Position numbers and translations under genes: made by a program
Shown: positions 24,708 through 37,920 of the stretch, piece after piece
How positions within the stretch are numbered: the stretch's first letter is position 1
Layout: each line of letters opens with the position of its first letter
Assembly (NCBI RefSeq): GCF_051014685.1
Contig: NW_027479467.1
Coordinates: forward strand, 1-64,000
DNA: 64,000 nt
Reading direction: 5' to 3'
Source of the DNA: Ptiloglossa arizonensis
Lineage: Eukaryota > Arthropoda > Insecta > Hymenoptera > Colletidae
Notes under the pieces: model-generated
What the model saw: only the letters and a program-made list of their open reading frames with translations
Database searches by the model: none
Told to the model about the DNA's origin: nothing

Positions 24708-26700
24708 CGCAGCAGGAATTTTTGGGTTTGGTCAATCCGTTCGCGAGATATGGGACTTTGAAGCTAAGGAGTGGTGGAGAAGACAACAAATTTTTCGCAA
24801 TTCTGCTGCTCCAAACGCTTAACCAGAATGGTATGGCGAAAAAATACGCATACCGTTGTAATCGGGCGAGTTTCTACTTTCAGACGCAACAGGAATTTTT
24901 GGGTTGGGTCAATCCGTTCGCGAGATATGGGAGTTTGAAGCGAAGAAATGGTTGAGAAGGCACAAAATTTTTCGCACTTCTGCTGCTCCAAACGCTTAAC
25001 CAGAAAGGCCTAGGGAAAAAATACACATACCGTTGTAATCGTGCGAGTTTCTACTTTCAGACGCAACAGGAATTTTTGGGTTATGTCAATCCGTTCGCGA
25101 GATATGGGAGTTTGAAGCCAAGAAATGGTTGAGAGGGCAAAAAATTTTTCGCACTTCTGCTGCTCCAAACGCGAAACCAGAAACGCCTAGGGAAAAAGTA
25201 CACATACGGTTGTAATCGGGCGAGTTTCTACTTTCAGACGCAGCAGGAATTTTTGGGTTTGGTCAATCCGTTCGCGAGATATGGCACTTTGAAGCCAAGA
25301 AATGGTTGAGAAGACAACAAATTTTTCGCAATTCTGCTGCTCCAAACGCTTAACCAGAATGGCATGGGGAAAAAATACACATACCGTTGTAATCGTGCGA
25401 GTTTCTACTTTCAGACGCAACAGGAATTTTTGGGTTGGGTCAATCCGTGCGCGAGATATGGGACTTTGAAGCCAAGAAATGGTTGAGAAGACAACAAATT
25501 TTTCGCAATTCTGCTGCTCCAAACGCTTAACCAGAATGGCATAGGGAAAAAATACACATGCCGTTGTAATCGGGCGAGTTTGTACTCTCAGACGCAGCAG
25601 GAATTTTTGGATTCGGTCAATCCGTTCGCGAGATATGGGACTTTGAAGCTAAGGAGTGGTGGAGAAGACAACAAATTTTTCCCAATTCTGCTGCTGCAAA
25701 CGCTTAACCAGAATGGTATAGGGAAAAAATACGCATACCGTTGTAATCGTGCGAGTTTCTACTTTCAGACGCAACAGGAATTTTTGCGTTAGGTCAATCC
25801 GTTCGCGAGATATGGGAGTTTGAATCCAAGACATGGTTGACAAGACAATAAATTTTTCGCACTTCTGCTGCTCCAATCGCTTAACCAGAATGGTATAGGG
25901 AAAAAATACACATACCGTTGAAATCGGACGAGTTTCTACTTTCAGACGCAACAGGAATTTTTGGGTTTGGTCAATCCGTTCGCGAGATATGGGAGTTTGA
26001 AGCCAAGAAATGGTTGAGAAGGCACAAAATTTTTCGCACTTCTGCTGCTCCAAACGCTTAACCAGAAAGGACTACGGAAAAAATACACATACGGTTGTAA
26101 TCGTGCGCGTTTCTACTTTCAGACGCAACAGGAATTTTTGGGTTATGTCAATCCGTTCGCGAGATATGGGACTTTGAAGCCAAGAAATGGTTGAGAAGAC
26201 AACAAATTTTTCGCACTTCTGCTGCTCCAAACGCTTAACCAGATAGGCCTAGGGAAAAAATACACATACCGTTGTAATCGTGCGAGTTTCTACTTTCAGA
26301 CGCAACAGGAATTTTTGGGTTATGTCAATCCGTTCGCGAGATATGGGAGTTTGAAGCCAAGAAATGGTTGAGAGGGCAAAAAATTTTTCGCACTTCTGCT
26401 GCTCCAAACGCGAAACCAGAATGGCCTAGGGAAAAAGTACACATACCGTTGCAATCGGTCGAGTTTCTACTTTCAGACGCAACAGGAATTTTTGGGTTGG
26501 GTCAATCCGTTCGCGAGATATGGGACTTTGAAGCCAAGAAATGGTTGAGAAGACAACAAATTTTTCGCAATTCTGCTGCTCCAAACGCTTAACCAGAATG
26601 GCATAGGGAAAAAATACACATACCGTTGTAATCGTGCGAGTTTCTACTTTCAGACGCAACAGGAATTTTTATGTTAGGTCAATCCGTTCGCGAGATATGG
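24708..26700 (+). repeat. E block, copy 1
   Basis: About 11.3 monomers repeated at 28,425-30,417 (offset 3,717 = 21 x 177) and, up to about 26,307, at 33,381-34,980 (offset 8,673). It contains in order the tatggcgaaaaa monomer, gaagcgaag, gaaacgcctaggg, ggcatgggg, gtgcgcgag, the tttgtactctcag monomer, tgacaagacaataa, ggactacgg/gtgcgcg, cagataggcc, and caatcggtcgag, ending with ttttatgttagg. Diverges from copy 2 at about 26,701. Confidence 0.85.
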
Positions 26701-28424
26701 GACTTTGAAGCTAAGGAGTGGTGGAGAAGACAACAAATTTTTCCCAATTCTGCTGCTGCAAACGCTTAACCAGAATGGTATAGGGAAAAAATACGCATAC
26801 CGTTGTAATCGGGCGAGTTTCTACTTTCAGACGCAGCAGGAATTTTTGGGTTTGGTCAATCCGTTCGCGAGATATGGGACTTTGAAGCTAAGGAGTGGTG
26901 GAGATGACAACAAATTTTTCGCAATTCTGCTGCTCCAAACGCTTAACCAGAATGGTATAGGGAAAAAATACACATACCGTTGTAATCGTGCGCGTTTCTA
27001 CTTTCAGACGCAACAGGAATTTTTGGGTTATGTCAATCCGTTCGCGAGATATGGGAGTTTGAAGCCAAGAAATGGTTGAGAGGGCAAAAAATTTTTCGCA
27101 ATTCTGCTGCTCCAAACGCGAAACCAGAATGGCCTAGGGAAAAAGTACACATACCGTTGTAATCGGGCGAGTTTCTACTTTCAGACGCAACAGGAATTTT
27201 TGGGTTGGGTCAATCCGTTCGCGAGATATGGGACTGTGAAGCTAAGGAGTGGTGGAGAAGACAACAAATTTTTCGCAATTCTGCTGCTCCAAACGCTTAA
27301 CCAGAATGGTATAGCGAAAAAATACACATACCGTTGTAATCGTGCGAGTTTCTAATTTCAGACGCAACAGGAATTTTTGGGTTATGTCAATCCGTTCGCG
27401 AGATATGGGAGTTTGAAGCCAAGAAATGGTTGACAGGGCAAAAAATTTTTCGCACTTCTGCTGCTCCAAACGCGAAACCAGAAACGCCTAGGGAAAAAGT
27501 ACACATACGGTTGTAATCGGGCGAGTTTCTACTTTCAGACGCAGCAGGAATTTTTGGGTTTGGTCAATCCGTTCGCGAGATATGGCACTTTGAAGCCAAG
27601 AAATGGTTGAGAAGACAACAAATTTTTCGCAATTCTGCTGCTCCAAACGCTTAACCAGAATGGCATGGGGAAAAAATACACATGCCGTTGTAATCGGGCG
27701 AGTTTGTACTCTCAGACGCAGCAGGAATTTTTGGGTTCGGTCAATCCGTTCGCGAGATATGGGACTTTGAAGCTAAGGAGTGGTGGAGAAGACAACAAAT
27801 TTTTCCCAATTCTGCTGCTGCAAACGCTTAACCAGAATGGTATAGGGAAAAAATACGCATACCGTTGTAATCGGGCGAGTTTCTACTTTCAGACGCAGCA
27901 GGAATTTTTGGGTTTGGTCAATCCGTTCGCGAGATATGGGACTTTGAAGCTAAGGAGTGGTGGAGATGACAACAAATTTTTCGCAATTCTGCTGCTCCAA
28001 ACGCTTAACCAGAATGGTATAGGGAAAAAATACACATACCGTTGTAATCGTGCGCGTTTCTACTTTCAGACGCAACAGGAATTTTTGGGTTATGTCAATC
28101 CGTTCGCGAGATATGGGAGTTTGAAGCCAAGAAATGGTTGAGAGGGCAAAAAATTTTTCGCAATTCTGCTGCTCCAAACGCGAAACCAGAATGGCCTAGG
28201 GAAAAAGTACACATACCGTTGTAATCGGGCGAGTTTCTACTTTCAGACGCAACAGGAATTTTTGGGTTGGGTCAATCCGTTCGCGAGATATGGGACTTTG
28301 AAGCCAAGAAATGGTTGAGAAGACAACAAATTTTTCGCACTTCTGCTGCTCCAAACGCTTAACCAGAAAGGCCTAGGGAAAAAATACACATACCGTTGTA
28401 ATCGTGCGAGTTTCTACTTTCAGA
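26701..28424 (+). repeat. Composite segment between E copies 1 and 2
   Basis: Three pieces copied from upstream are joined here: 26,701-27,234 matches 23,338-23,871 (offset 3,363 = 19 x 177); 27,235-27,664 matches 22,633-23,062 (offset 4,602 = 26 x 177); and 27,665-28,422 matches 23,240-23,997 (offset 4,425 = 25 x 177). Joins fall inside monomers and keep the 177-bp register. Confidence 0.75.
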
Positions 28425-30417
28425 CGCAGCAGGAATTTTTGGGTTTGGTCAATCCGTTCGCGAGATATGGGACTTTGAAGCTAAGGAGTGGTGGAGAAGA
28501 CAACAAATTTTTCGCAATTCTGCTGCTCCAAACGCTTAACCAGAATGGTATGGCGAAAAAATACGCATACCGTTGTAATCGGGCGAGTTTCTACTTTCAG
28601 ACGCAACAGGAATTTTTGGGTTGGGTCAATCCGTTCGCGAGATATGGGAGTTTGAAGCGAAGAAATGGTTGAGAAGGCACAAAATTTTTCGCACTTCTGC
28701 TGCTCCAAACGCTTAACCAGAAAGGCCTAGGGAAAAAATACACATACCGTTGTAATCGTGCGAGTTTCTACTTTCAGACGCAACAGGAATTTTTGGGTTA
28801 TGTCAATCCGTTCGCGAGATATGGGAGTTTGAAGCCAAGAAATGGTTGAGAGGGCAAAAAATTTTTCGCACTTCTGCTGCTCCAAACGCGAAACCAGAAA
28901 CGCCTAGGGAAAAAGTACACATACGGTTGTAATCGGGCGAGTTTCTACTTTCAGACGCAGCAGGAATTTTTGGGTTTGGTCAATCCGTTCGCGAGATATG
29001 GCACTTTGAAGCCAAGAAATGGTTGAGAAGACAACAAATTTTTCGCAATTCTGCTGCTCCAAACGCTTAACCAGAATGGCATGGGGAAAAAATACACATA
29101 CCGTTGTAATCGTGCGAGTTTCTACTTTCAGACGCAACAGGAATTTTTGGGTTGGGTCAATCCGTGCGCGAGATATGGGACTTTGAAGCCAAGAAATGGT
29201 TGAGAAGACAACAAATTTTTCGCAATTCTGCTGCTCCAAACGCTTAACCAGAATGGCATAGGGAAAAAATACACATGCCGTTGTAATCGGGCGAGTTTGT
29301 ACTCTCAGACGCAGCAGGAATTTTTGGATTCGGTCAATCCGTTCGCGAGATATGGGACTTTGAAGCTAAGGAGTGGTGGAGAAGACAACAAATTTTTCCC
29401 AATTCTGCTGCTGCAAACGCTTAACCAGAATGGTATAGGGAAAAAATACGCATACCGTTGTAATCGTGCGAGTTTCTACTTTCAGACGCAACAGGAATTT
29501 TTGCGTTAGGTCAATCCGTTCGCGAGATATGGGAGTTTGAATCCAAGACATGGTTGACAAGACAATAAATTTTTCGCACTTCTGCTGCTCCAATCGCTTA
29601 ACCAGAATGGTATAGGGAAAAAATACACATACCGTTGAAATCGGACGAGTTTCTACTTTCAGACGCAACAGGAATTTTTGGGTTTGGTCAATCCGTTCGC
29701 GAGATATGGGAGTTTGAAGCCAAGAAATGGTTGAGAAGGCACAAAATTTTTCGCACTTCTGCTGCTCCAAACGCTTAACCAGAAAGGACTACGGAAAAAA
29801 TACACATACGGTTGTAATCGTGCGCGTTTCTACTTTCAGACGCAACAGGAATTTTTGGGTTATGTCAATCCGTTCGCGAGATATGGGACTTTGAAGCCAA
29901 GAAATGGTTGAGAAGACAACAAATTTTTCGCACTTCTGCTGCTCCAAACGCTTAACCAGATAGGCCTAGGGAAAAAATACACATACCGTTGTAATCGTGC
30001 GAGTTTCTACTTTCAGACGCAACAGGAATTTTTGGGTTATGTCAATCCGTTCGCGAGATATGGGAGTTTGAAGCCAAGAAATGGTTGAGAGGGCAAAAAA
30101 TTTTTCGCACTTCTGCTGCTCCAAACGCGAAACCAGAATGGCCTAGGGAAAAAGTACACATACCGTTGCAATCGGTCGAGTTTCTACTTTCAGACGCAAC
30201 AGGAATTTTTGGGTTGGGTCAATCCGTTCGCGAGATATGGGACTTTGAAGCCAAGAAATGGTTGAGAAGACAACAAATTTTTCGCAATTCTGCTGCTCCA
30301 AACGCTTAACCAGAATGGCATAGGGAAAAAATACACATACCGTTGTAATCGTGCGAGTTTCTACTTTCAGACGCAACAGGAATTTTTATGTTAGGTCAAT
30401 CCGTTCGCGAGATATGG
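28425..30417 (+). repeat. E block, copy 2
   Basis: Same order and variants as 24,708-26,700, with no net indel over nearly 2 kb. It continues past the shared ttttatgttagg monomer into block F rather than into the composite segment. Confidence 0.85.
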
Positions 30418-31489
30418 GAGTTTGAATCCAAGAAATGGTTGACAAGACAATAAATTTTTCGCACTTCTGCTGCTCCAATCGCTTAACCAGAATGGTATAG
30501 GGAAAAAATACACATACCGTTGAAATCGGACGAGTTTCTACTTTCAGACGCAACAGGAATTTTTGGGTTGGGTCAATCCGTTCGCGAGATATGGGAGTTT
30601 GAAGCCAAGAAATGGTTGAGAAGGCACAAAATTTTTCGCACTTCTGCTGCTCCAAACGCTTAACCAGAAAGGACTACGGAAAAAATACACATACGGTTGT
30701 AATCGTGCGCGTTTCTAATTTCAGACGCAACAGGAATTTTTGGGTTATGTCAATCCGTTCGCGAGATATGGGACTTTGAAGCCAAGAAATGGTTGAGAAG
30801 ACAACAAATTTTTCGCACTTCTGCTGCTCCAAACGCTTAACCAGAAAGGCCTAGGGAAAAAATACACATACCGTTGTAATCGTGCGAGTTTCTACTTTCA
30901 GACGCAACAGGAATTTTTGGGTTATGTCAATCCGTTCGCGAGATATGGGAGTTTGAAGCCAAGAAATGTTTGAGAGGGCAAAAAATTTTTCGCACTTCTG
31001 CTGCTCCACACGCGAAACCAGAATGGCCTACGGAAAAAGTACACATACCGTTGTAATGGGGCGAGTTTCTACTTTCAGACGCAACAGGAATTTTTGGGTT
31101 GGGTCAATCCGTTCGCGAGATATGGGACTTTGAAGCCAAGAAATGGTTGAGAAGACAACAAATTTTTCGCAATTCTGCTGCTCCAAACGCTTAACCAGAA
31201 TGGCCTAGGGAAAAAATACACATACCGTTGTAATCGTGCGAGTTTCTACTTTCAGACGCAACAGGAATTTTTGGGTTATGTCAATCCGTTCGCGAGATAT
31301 GGGAGTTTGAAGCCAAGAAATGGTTGAGAGGGCAAAAAATTTTTCGCACTTCTGCTGCTCCAAACGCGAAACCAGAATGGCCTAGGGAAAAAGTACACAT
31401 ACCGTTGCAATCGGTCGAGTTTCTACTTTCAGACGCAACAGGAATTTTTGGGTTGGGTCAATCCGTTCGCGAGATATGGGAGTGTGAAG
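30040..31489 (+). repeat. F block, copy 1
   Basis: About 8 monomers matching 36,235-37,684 at an offset of 6,195 (35 x 177). Shared landmarks are ttttatgttagg (30,385/36,580), tgacaagacaataa, ggactacgg with tttctaatttcag (near 30,713/36,908), aaatgtttgag, taatggggcgag, and gggagtgtgaag. The two copies separate right after gggagtgtgaag. Confidence 0.8.
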
Positions 31490-32502
31490 CCAAGAAATGG
31501 TTGAGAAGAGAATAAATTTTTCGCAATTCTGCTGCTCCAAACGCTTGACCAGAATGGCGTAGGGAAAAAATGCACATACCGTTGTAATCGGGCGAGTTTC
31601 TACTTTCAGATGAAATAGGAATTTTTGCGTTAGGTCAATCCGTTCGCGAGATATGGGAGTTTGAATCCAAGAAATGGTTGACAAGACAATAAATTTTTCG
31701 CAATTCTGCTGCTCCAAACGCTTAACCAGAATGGTATAGCGAAAAAATACGCATACCGTTGTAATCGGGCGAGTTTCTACTTTCAGACGCAGCAGGAATT
31801 TTTGGGTTTGGTCAATCCGTTCGCGAGATATGGGACTTTGAAGCTAAGGAGTGGTGGAGAAGACAACAAATTTTTCGCAATTCTGCTGCTCCAAACGCTT
31901 AACCAGAATGGTATGGCGAAAAAATACGCATACCGTTCTAATCGGGCGAGTTTCTACTTTCAGACGCAGCAGGAATTTTTGGGTTTGGTCAATCCGTTCG
32001 CGAGATATGGGACTTTGAAGCTAAGGAGTGGTGGAGAAGACAACAAATTTTTCTCAATTCTGCTGCTCCAAACGCTTAACCAGAATGGTATAGGGAAAAA
32101 ATACACATACCGTTGAAATCGGGCGAGTTTCTACTTTCAGACGCAACAGGAATTTTTGGGTTGGGTCAATCCGTTCGCGAGATATGGGAGTTTGAAGCCA
32201 AGAAATGGTTGAGAAGGCACAAAATTTTTCGCACTTACGCTGCTCCAAACGCTTAACCAGAAAGGCCTAGGGAAAAAATACACATACCGTTGTAATCGTG
32301 CGAGTTTCTACTTTCAGACGCAACAGGAATTTTTGGGTTATGTCAATCCGTTCGCGAGATATGGGAGTTTGAAGCCAAGAAATGGTTGAGAGGGCAAAAA
32401 ATTTTTCGCACTTCTGCTGCTCCAATCGCTTAACCAGAATGGTATAGGGAAAAAATACACATACCGTTGAAATCGGACGAGTTTCTACTTTCAGACGCAA
32501 CA
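31490..32502 (+). repeat. Mosaic segment after F copy 1
   Basis: 31,490-31,700 resembles block A near 4,772-4,980 (gagaataaattttt, ggcgtaggg, gatgaaatagg, ttttgcgttagg). It then switches within a monomer to D/E-type sequence (ggtatagcgaaaaaatacgc, tatggcgaaaaa), then to an A/B/C-type ttctcaattc and cttacgctgctcc pair (32,054-32,248). That pair reappears at 37,718-37,912 (offset 5,664 = 32 x 177). Confidence 0.7.
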
Positions 32503-34980
32503 GGAATTTTTGGGTTGGGTCAATCCGTTCGCGAGATATGGGACTTTGAAGCCAAGAAATGGTTGAGAAGACAACAAATTTTTCGCACTTCTGCTGCTCC
32601 AAACGCTTAACCAGAAAGGCCTAGGGAAAAAATACACATACCGTTGTAATCGTGCGAGTTTCTACTTTCAGACGCAACAGGAATTTTTGGGTTATGTCAA
32701 TCCGTTCGCGAGATATGGGAGTTTGAAGCCAAGAAATGGTTGAGAGGGCAAAAAATTTTTCGCACTTCTGCTGCTCCAAACGCGAAACCAGAGTGGCCTA
32801 CGGAAAAAGTACACATACCGTTGTAATCGGGCGAGTTTCTACTTTCAGACGCAACAGGAATTTTTGGGTTGGGTCAATCCGTTCGCGAGATATGGGACTT
32901 TGAAGCCAAGAAATGGTTGAGAAGACAACTAATTTTTCGCAATTCTGCTGCTCCAAACGCTGAACCAGAATGGTATAGGGAAAAAATACGCATACCGTTG
33001 TAATCGGGCGAGTTTCTACTTTCAGACGCAGCAGGAATTTTTGGGTTTGGTCAATCCGTTCGCGAGATATGGGACTTTGAAGCTAAGGAGTGGTTGAGAA
33101 GACAACAAATTTTTCACAATTCTGCTGCTCCAAACGCTTAACCAGAATGGCATAGGGAAAAAATACACATACCGTTGAAATCGGGCGAGTTTCTACTTTC
33201 AGACGCAGCAGGAATTTTTGGGTTTGGTCAATCCGTTCGCGAGATATGGGACTGTGAAGCTAAGGAGTGGTGGAGAAGACAACAAATTTTTCGCAATTCT
33301 GCTGCTCCAAACGCTTAACCAGAATGGTATAGCGAAAAAATACGCATACCGTTGTAATCGGGCGAGTTTCTACTTTCAGACGCAGCAGGAATTTTTGGGT
33401 TTGGTCAATCCGTTCGCGAGATATGGGACTTTGAAGCTAAGGAGTGGTGGAGAAGACAACAAATTTTTCGCAATTCTGCTGCTCCAAACGCTTAACCAGA
33501 ATGGTATGGCGAAAAAATACGCATACCGTTGTAATCGGGCGAGTTTCTACTTTCAGACGCAACAGGAATTTTTGGGTTGGGTCAATCCGTTCGCGAGATA
33601 TGGGAGTTTGAAGCGAAGAAATGGTTGAGAAGGCACAAAATTTTTCGCACTTCTGCTGCTCCAAACGCTTAACCAGAAAGGCCTAGGGAAAAAATACACA
33701 TACCGTTGTAATCGTGCGAGTTTCTACTTTCAGACGCAACAGGAATTTTTGGGTTATGTCAATCCGTTCGCGAGATATGGGAGTTTGAAGCCAAGAAATG
33801 GTTGAGAGGGCAAAAAATTTTTCGCACTTCTGCTGCTCCAAACGCGAAACCAGAAACGCCTAGGGAAAAAGTACACATACGGTTGTAATCGGGCGAGTTT
33901 CTACTTTCAGACGCAGCAGGAATTTTTGGGTTTGGTCAATCCGTTCGCGAGATATGGCACTTTGAAGCCAAGAAATGGTTGAGAAGACAACAAATTTTTC
34001 GCAATTCTGCTGCTCCAAACGCTTAACCAGAATGGCATGGGGAAAAAATACACATACCGTTGTAATCGTGCGAGTTTCTACTTTCAGACGCAACAGGAAT
34101 TTTTGGGTTGGGTCAATCCGTGCGCGAGATATGGGACTTTGAAGCCAAGAAATGGTTGAGAAGACAACAAATTTTTCGCAATTCTGCTGCTCCAAACGCT
34201 TAACCAGAATGGCATAGGGAAAAAATACACATGCCGTTGTAATCGGGCGAGTTTGTACTCTCAGACGCAGCAGGAATTTTTGGGTTCGGTCAATCCGTTC
34301 GCGAGATATGGGACTTTGAAGCTAAGGAGTGGTGGAGAAGACAACAAATTTTTCCCAATTCTGCTGCTGCAAACGCTTAACCAGAATGGTATAGGGAAAA
34401 AATACGCATACCGTTGTAATCGTGCGAGTTTCTACTTTCAGACGCAACAGGAATTTTTGCGTTAGGTCAATCCGTTCGCGAGATATGGGAGTTTGAATCC
34501 AAGACATGGTTGACAAGACAATAAATTTTTCGCACTTCTGCTGCTCCAATCGCTTAACCAGAATGGTATAGGGAAAAAATACACATACCGTTGAAATCGG
34601 ACGAGTTTCTACTTTCAGACGCAACAGGAATTTTTGGGTTTGGTCAATCCGTTCGCGAGATATGGGAGTTTGAAGCCAAGAAATGGTTGAGAAGGCACAA
34701 AATTTTTCGCACTTCTGCTGCTCCAAACGCTTAACCAGAAAGGACTACGGAAAAAATACACATACGGTTGTAATCGTGCGCGTTTCTACTTTCAGACGCA
34801 ACAGGAATTTTTGGGTTATGTCAATCCGTTCGCGAGATATGGGACTTTGAAGCCAAGAAATGGTTGAGAAGACAACAAATTTTTCGCACTTCTGCTGCTC
34901 CAAACGCTTAACCAGATAGGCCTAGGGAAAAAATACACATACCGTTGTAATCGTGCGAGTTTCTACTTTCAGACGCAACA
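32503..34980 (+). repeat. E block, copy 3, with upstream flank
   Basis: Continuous copy of about 23,830-26,307 at offset 8,673 (49 x 177). It also matches E copy 2 at offset 4,956 (28 x 177) from 33,381. It ends at cagataggcc followed by the ttctactttcag segment, then jumps to ttttatgttagg at 34,986. The two monomers between these points in copies 1 and 2 are absent. Confidence 0.85.
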
Positions 34981-36234
34981 GGAATTTTTATGTTAGGTCA
35001 ATCCGTTCGCGAGATATGGGAGTTTGAATCCAAGAAATGGTTGACAAGACAATAAATTTTTCGCACTTCTGCTGCTCCAATCGCTTAACCAGAATGGTAT
35101 AGGGAAAAAATACACATACCGTTGAAATCGGACGAGTTTCTACTTTCAGACGCAACAGGAATTTTTGGGTTGGGTCAATCCGTTCGCGAGATATGGGACT
35201 TTGAAGCTAAGGAGTGGTGGAGAAGACAACAAATTTTTCCCAATTCTGCTGCTGCAAACGCTTAACCAGAATGGTATAGGGAAAAAATACACATACCGTT
35301 GAAATCGGACGAGTTTCTACTTTCAGACGCAACAGGAATTTTTGGGTTTGGTCAATCCGTTCGCGAGATATGGGAGTTTGAAGCCAAGAAATGGTTGAGA
35401 GGGCAAAAAATTTTTCGCACTTCTGCTGCTCCAAACGCTTAACCAGAAAGGCCTAGGGAAAAAATACACATACCGTTGTAATCGTGCGAGTTTCTACTTT
35501 CAGACGCAACAGGAATTTTTGGGTTATGTCAATCCGTTCGCGAGATATGGGAGTTTGAAGCCAAGAAATGGTTGAGAGGGCAAAAAATTTTTCGCACTTC
35601 TGCTGCTCCAAACGCGAAACCAGAAACGCCTAGGGAAAAAGTACACATACGGTTGTAATCGGGCGAGTTTCTACTTTCAGACGCAGCAGGAATTTTTGGG
35701 TTTGGTCAATCCGTTCGCGAGATATGGCACTTTGAAGCCAAGAAATGGTTGAGAAGACAACAAATTTTTCGCAATTCTGCTGCTCCAAACGCTTAACCAG
35801 AATGGCATGGGGAAAAAATACACATACCGTTGTAATCGTGCGAGTTTCTACTTTCAGACGCAACAGGAATTTTTGGGTTGGGTCAATCCGTGCGCGAGAT
35901 ATGGGACTTTGAAGCCAAGAAATGGTTGAGAAGACAACAAATTTTTCGCAATTCTGCTGCTCCAAACGCTTATCCAGAATGGCATAGGGAAAAAATACAC
36001 ATGCCGTTGTAATCGGGCGAGTTTGTACTCTCAGACGCAGCAGGAATTTTTGGGTTCGGTCAATCCGTTCGCGAGATATGGGACTTTGAAGCTAAGGAGT
36101 GGTGGAGAAGACAACAAATTTTTCCCAATTCTGCTGCTGCAAACGCTTAACCAGAATGGTATAGGGAAAAAATACACATACCGTTGAAATCGGACGAGTT
36201 TCTACTTTCAGACGCAACAGGAATTTTTGGGTTT
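34981..36234 (+). repeat. Short tandem rearrangement with partial fourth E copy
   Basis: 34,981-35,190 matches 30,379-30,588 (offset 4,602). The segment starting at 35,207 (ctaaggagtgg, ttttcccaattc, gaaatcggacgag) recurs at 36,092 (offset 885 = 5 monomers). Between them, 35,630-36,174 is another copy of the E core (offset 1,770 = 10 monomers from 33,860). Private change: gcttatccag near 35,970. Confidence 0.75.
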
Positions 36235-37684
36235 GGTCAATCCGTTCGCGAGATATGGGAGTTTGAAGCCAAGAAATGGTTGAGAGGGCAAAAAATTTTT
36301 CGCACTTCTGCTGCTCCAAACGCGAAACCAGAATGGCCTAGGGAAAAAGTACACATACCGTTGCAATCGGTCGAGTTTCTACTTTCAGACGCAACAGGAA
36401 TTTTTGGGTTGGGTCAATCCGTTCGCGAGATATGGGACTTTGAAGCCAAGAAATGGTTGAGAAGACAACAAATTTTTCGCAATTCTGCTGCTCCAAACGC
36501 TTAACCAGAATGGCATAGGGAAAAAATACACATACCGTTGTAATCGTGCGAGTTTCTACTTTCAGACGCAACAGGAATTTTTATGTTAGGTCAATCCGTT
36601 CGCGAGATATGGGAGTTTGAATCCAAGAAATGGTTGACAAGACAATAAATTTTTCGCACTTCTGCTGCTCCAATCGCTTAACCAGAATGGTATAGGGAAA
36701 AAATACACATACCGTTGAAATCGGACGAGTTTCTACTTTCAGACGCAACAGGAATTTTTGGGTTGGGTCAATCCGTTCGCGAGATATGGGAGTTTGAAGC
36801 CAAGAAATGGTTGAGAAGGCACAAAATTTTTCGCACTTCTGCTGCTCCAAACGCTTAACCAGAAAGGACTACGGAAAAAATACACATACGGTTGTAATCG
36901 TGCGCGTTTCTAATTTCAGACGCAACAGGAATTTTTGGGTTATGTCAATCCGTTCGCGAGATATGGGACTTTGAAGGCAAGAAATGGTTGAGAAGACAAC
37001 AAATTTTTCGCACTTCTGCTGCTCCAAACGCTTAACCAGAAAGGCCTAGGGAAAAAATACACATACCGTTGTAATCGTGCGAGTTTCTACTTTCAGACGC
37101 AACAGGAATTTTTGGGTTATGTCAATCCGTTCGCGAGATATGGGAGTTTGAAGCCAAGAAATGTTTGAGAGGGCAAAAAATTTTTCGCACTTCTGCTGCT
37201 CCACACGCGAAACCAGAATGGCCTACGGAAAAAGTACACATACCGTTGTAATGGGGCGAGTTTCTACTTTCAGACGCAACAGGAATTTTTGGGTTGGGTC
37301 AATCCGTTCGCGAGATATGGGACTTTGAAGCCAAGAAATGGTTGAGAAGACAACAAATTTTTCGCAATTCTGCTGCTCCAAACGCTTAACCAGAATGGCC
37401 TAGGGAAAAAATACACATACCGTTGTAATCGTGCGAGTTTCTACTTTCAGACGCAACAGGAATTTTTGGGTTATGTCAATCCGTTCGCGAGATATGGGAG
37501 TTTGAAGCCAAGAAATGGTTGAGAGGGCAAAAAATTTTTCGCACTTCTGCTGCTCCAAACGCGAAACCAGAATGGCCTAGGGAAAAAGTACACATACCGT
37601 TGCAATCGGTCGAGTTTCTACTTTCAGACGCAACAGGAATTTTTGGGTTGGGTCAATCCGTTCGCGAGATATGGGAGTGTGAAG
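36235..37684 (+). repeat. F block, copy 2
   Basis: Copy of 30,040-31,489, 35 monomers downstream. Private change: gaaggcaagaaatgg near 36,974. After gggagtgtgaag it joins ctaaggagtggtgg sequence that matches 32,021 onward, so three monomers present in copy 1 are missing between the two partners. Confidence 0.8.
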
Positions 37685-37920
37685 CTAAGGAGTGGTGGAG
37701 AAGACAACAAATTTTTCTCAATTCTGCTGCTCCAAACGCTTAACCAGAATGGTATAGGGAAAAAATACACATACCGTTGAAATCGGGCGAGTTTCTACTT
37801 TCAGACGCAACAGGAATTTTTGGGTTGGGTCAATCCGTTCGCGAGATATGGGAGTTTGAAGCCAAGAAATGGTTGAGAAGGCACAAAATTTTTCGCACTT
37901 ACGCTGCTCCAAACGCTTAA

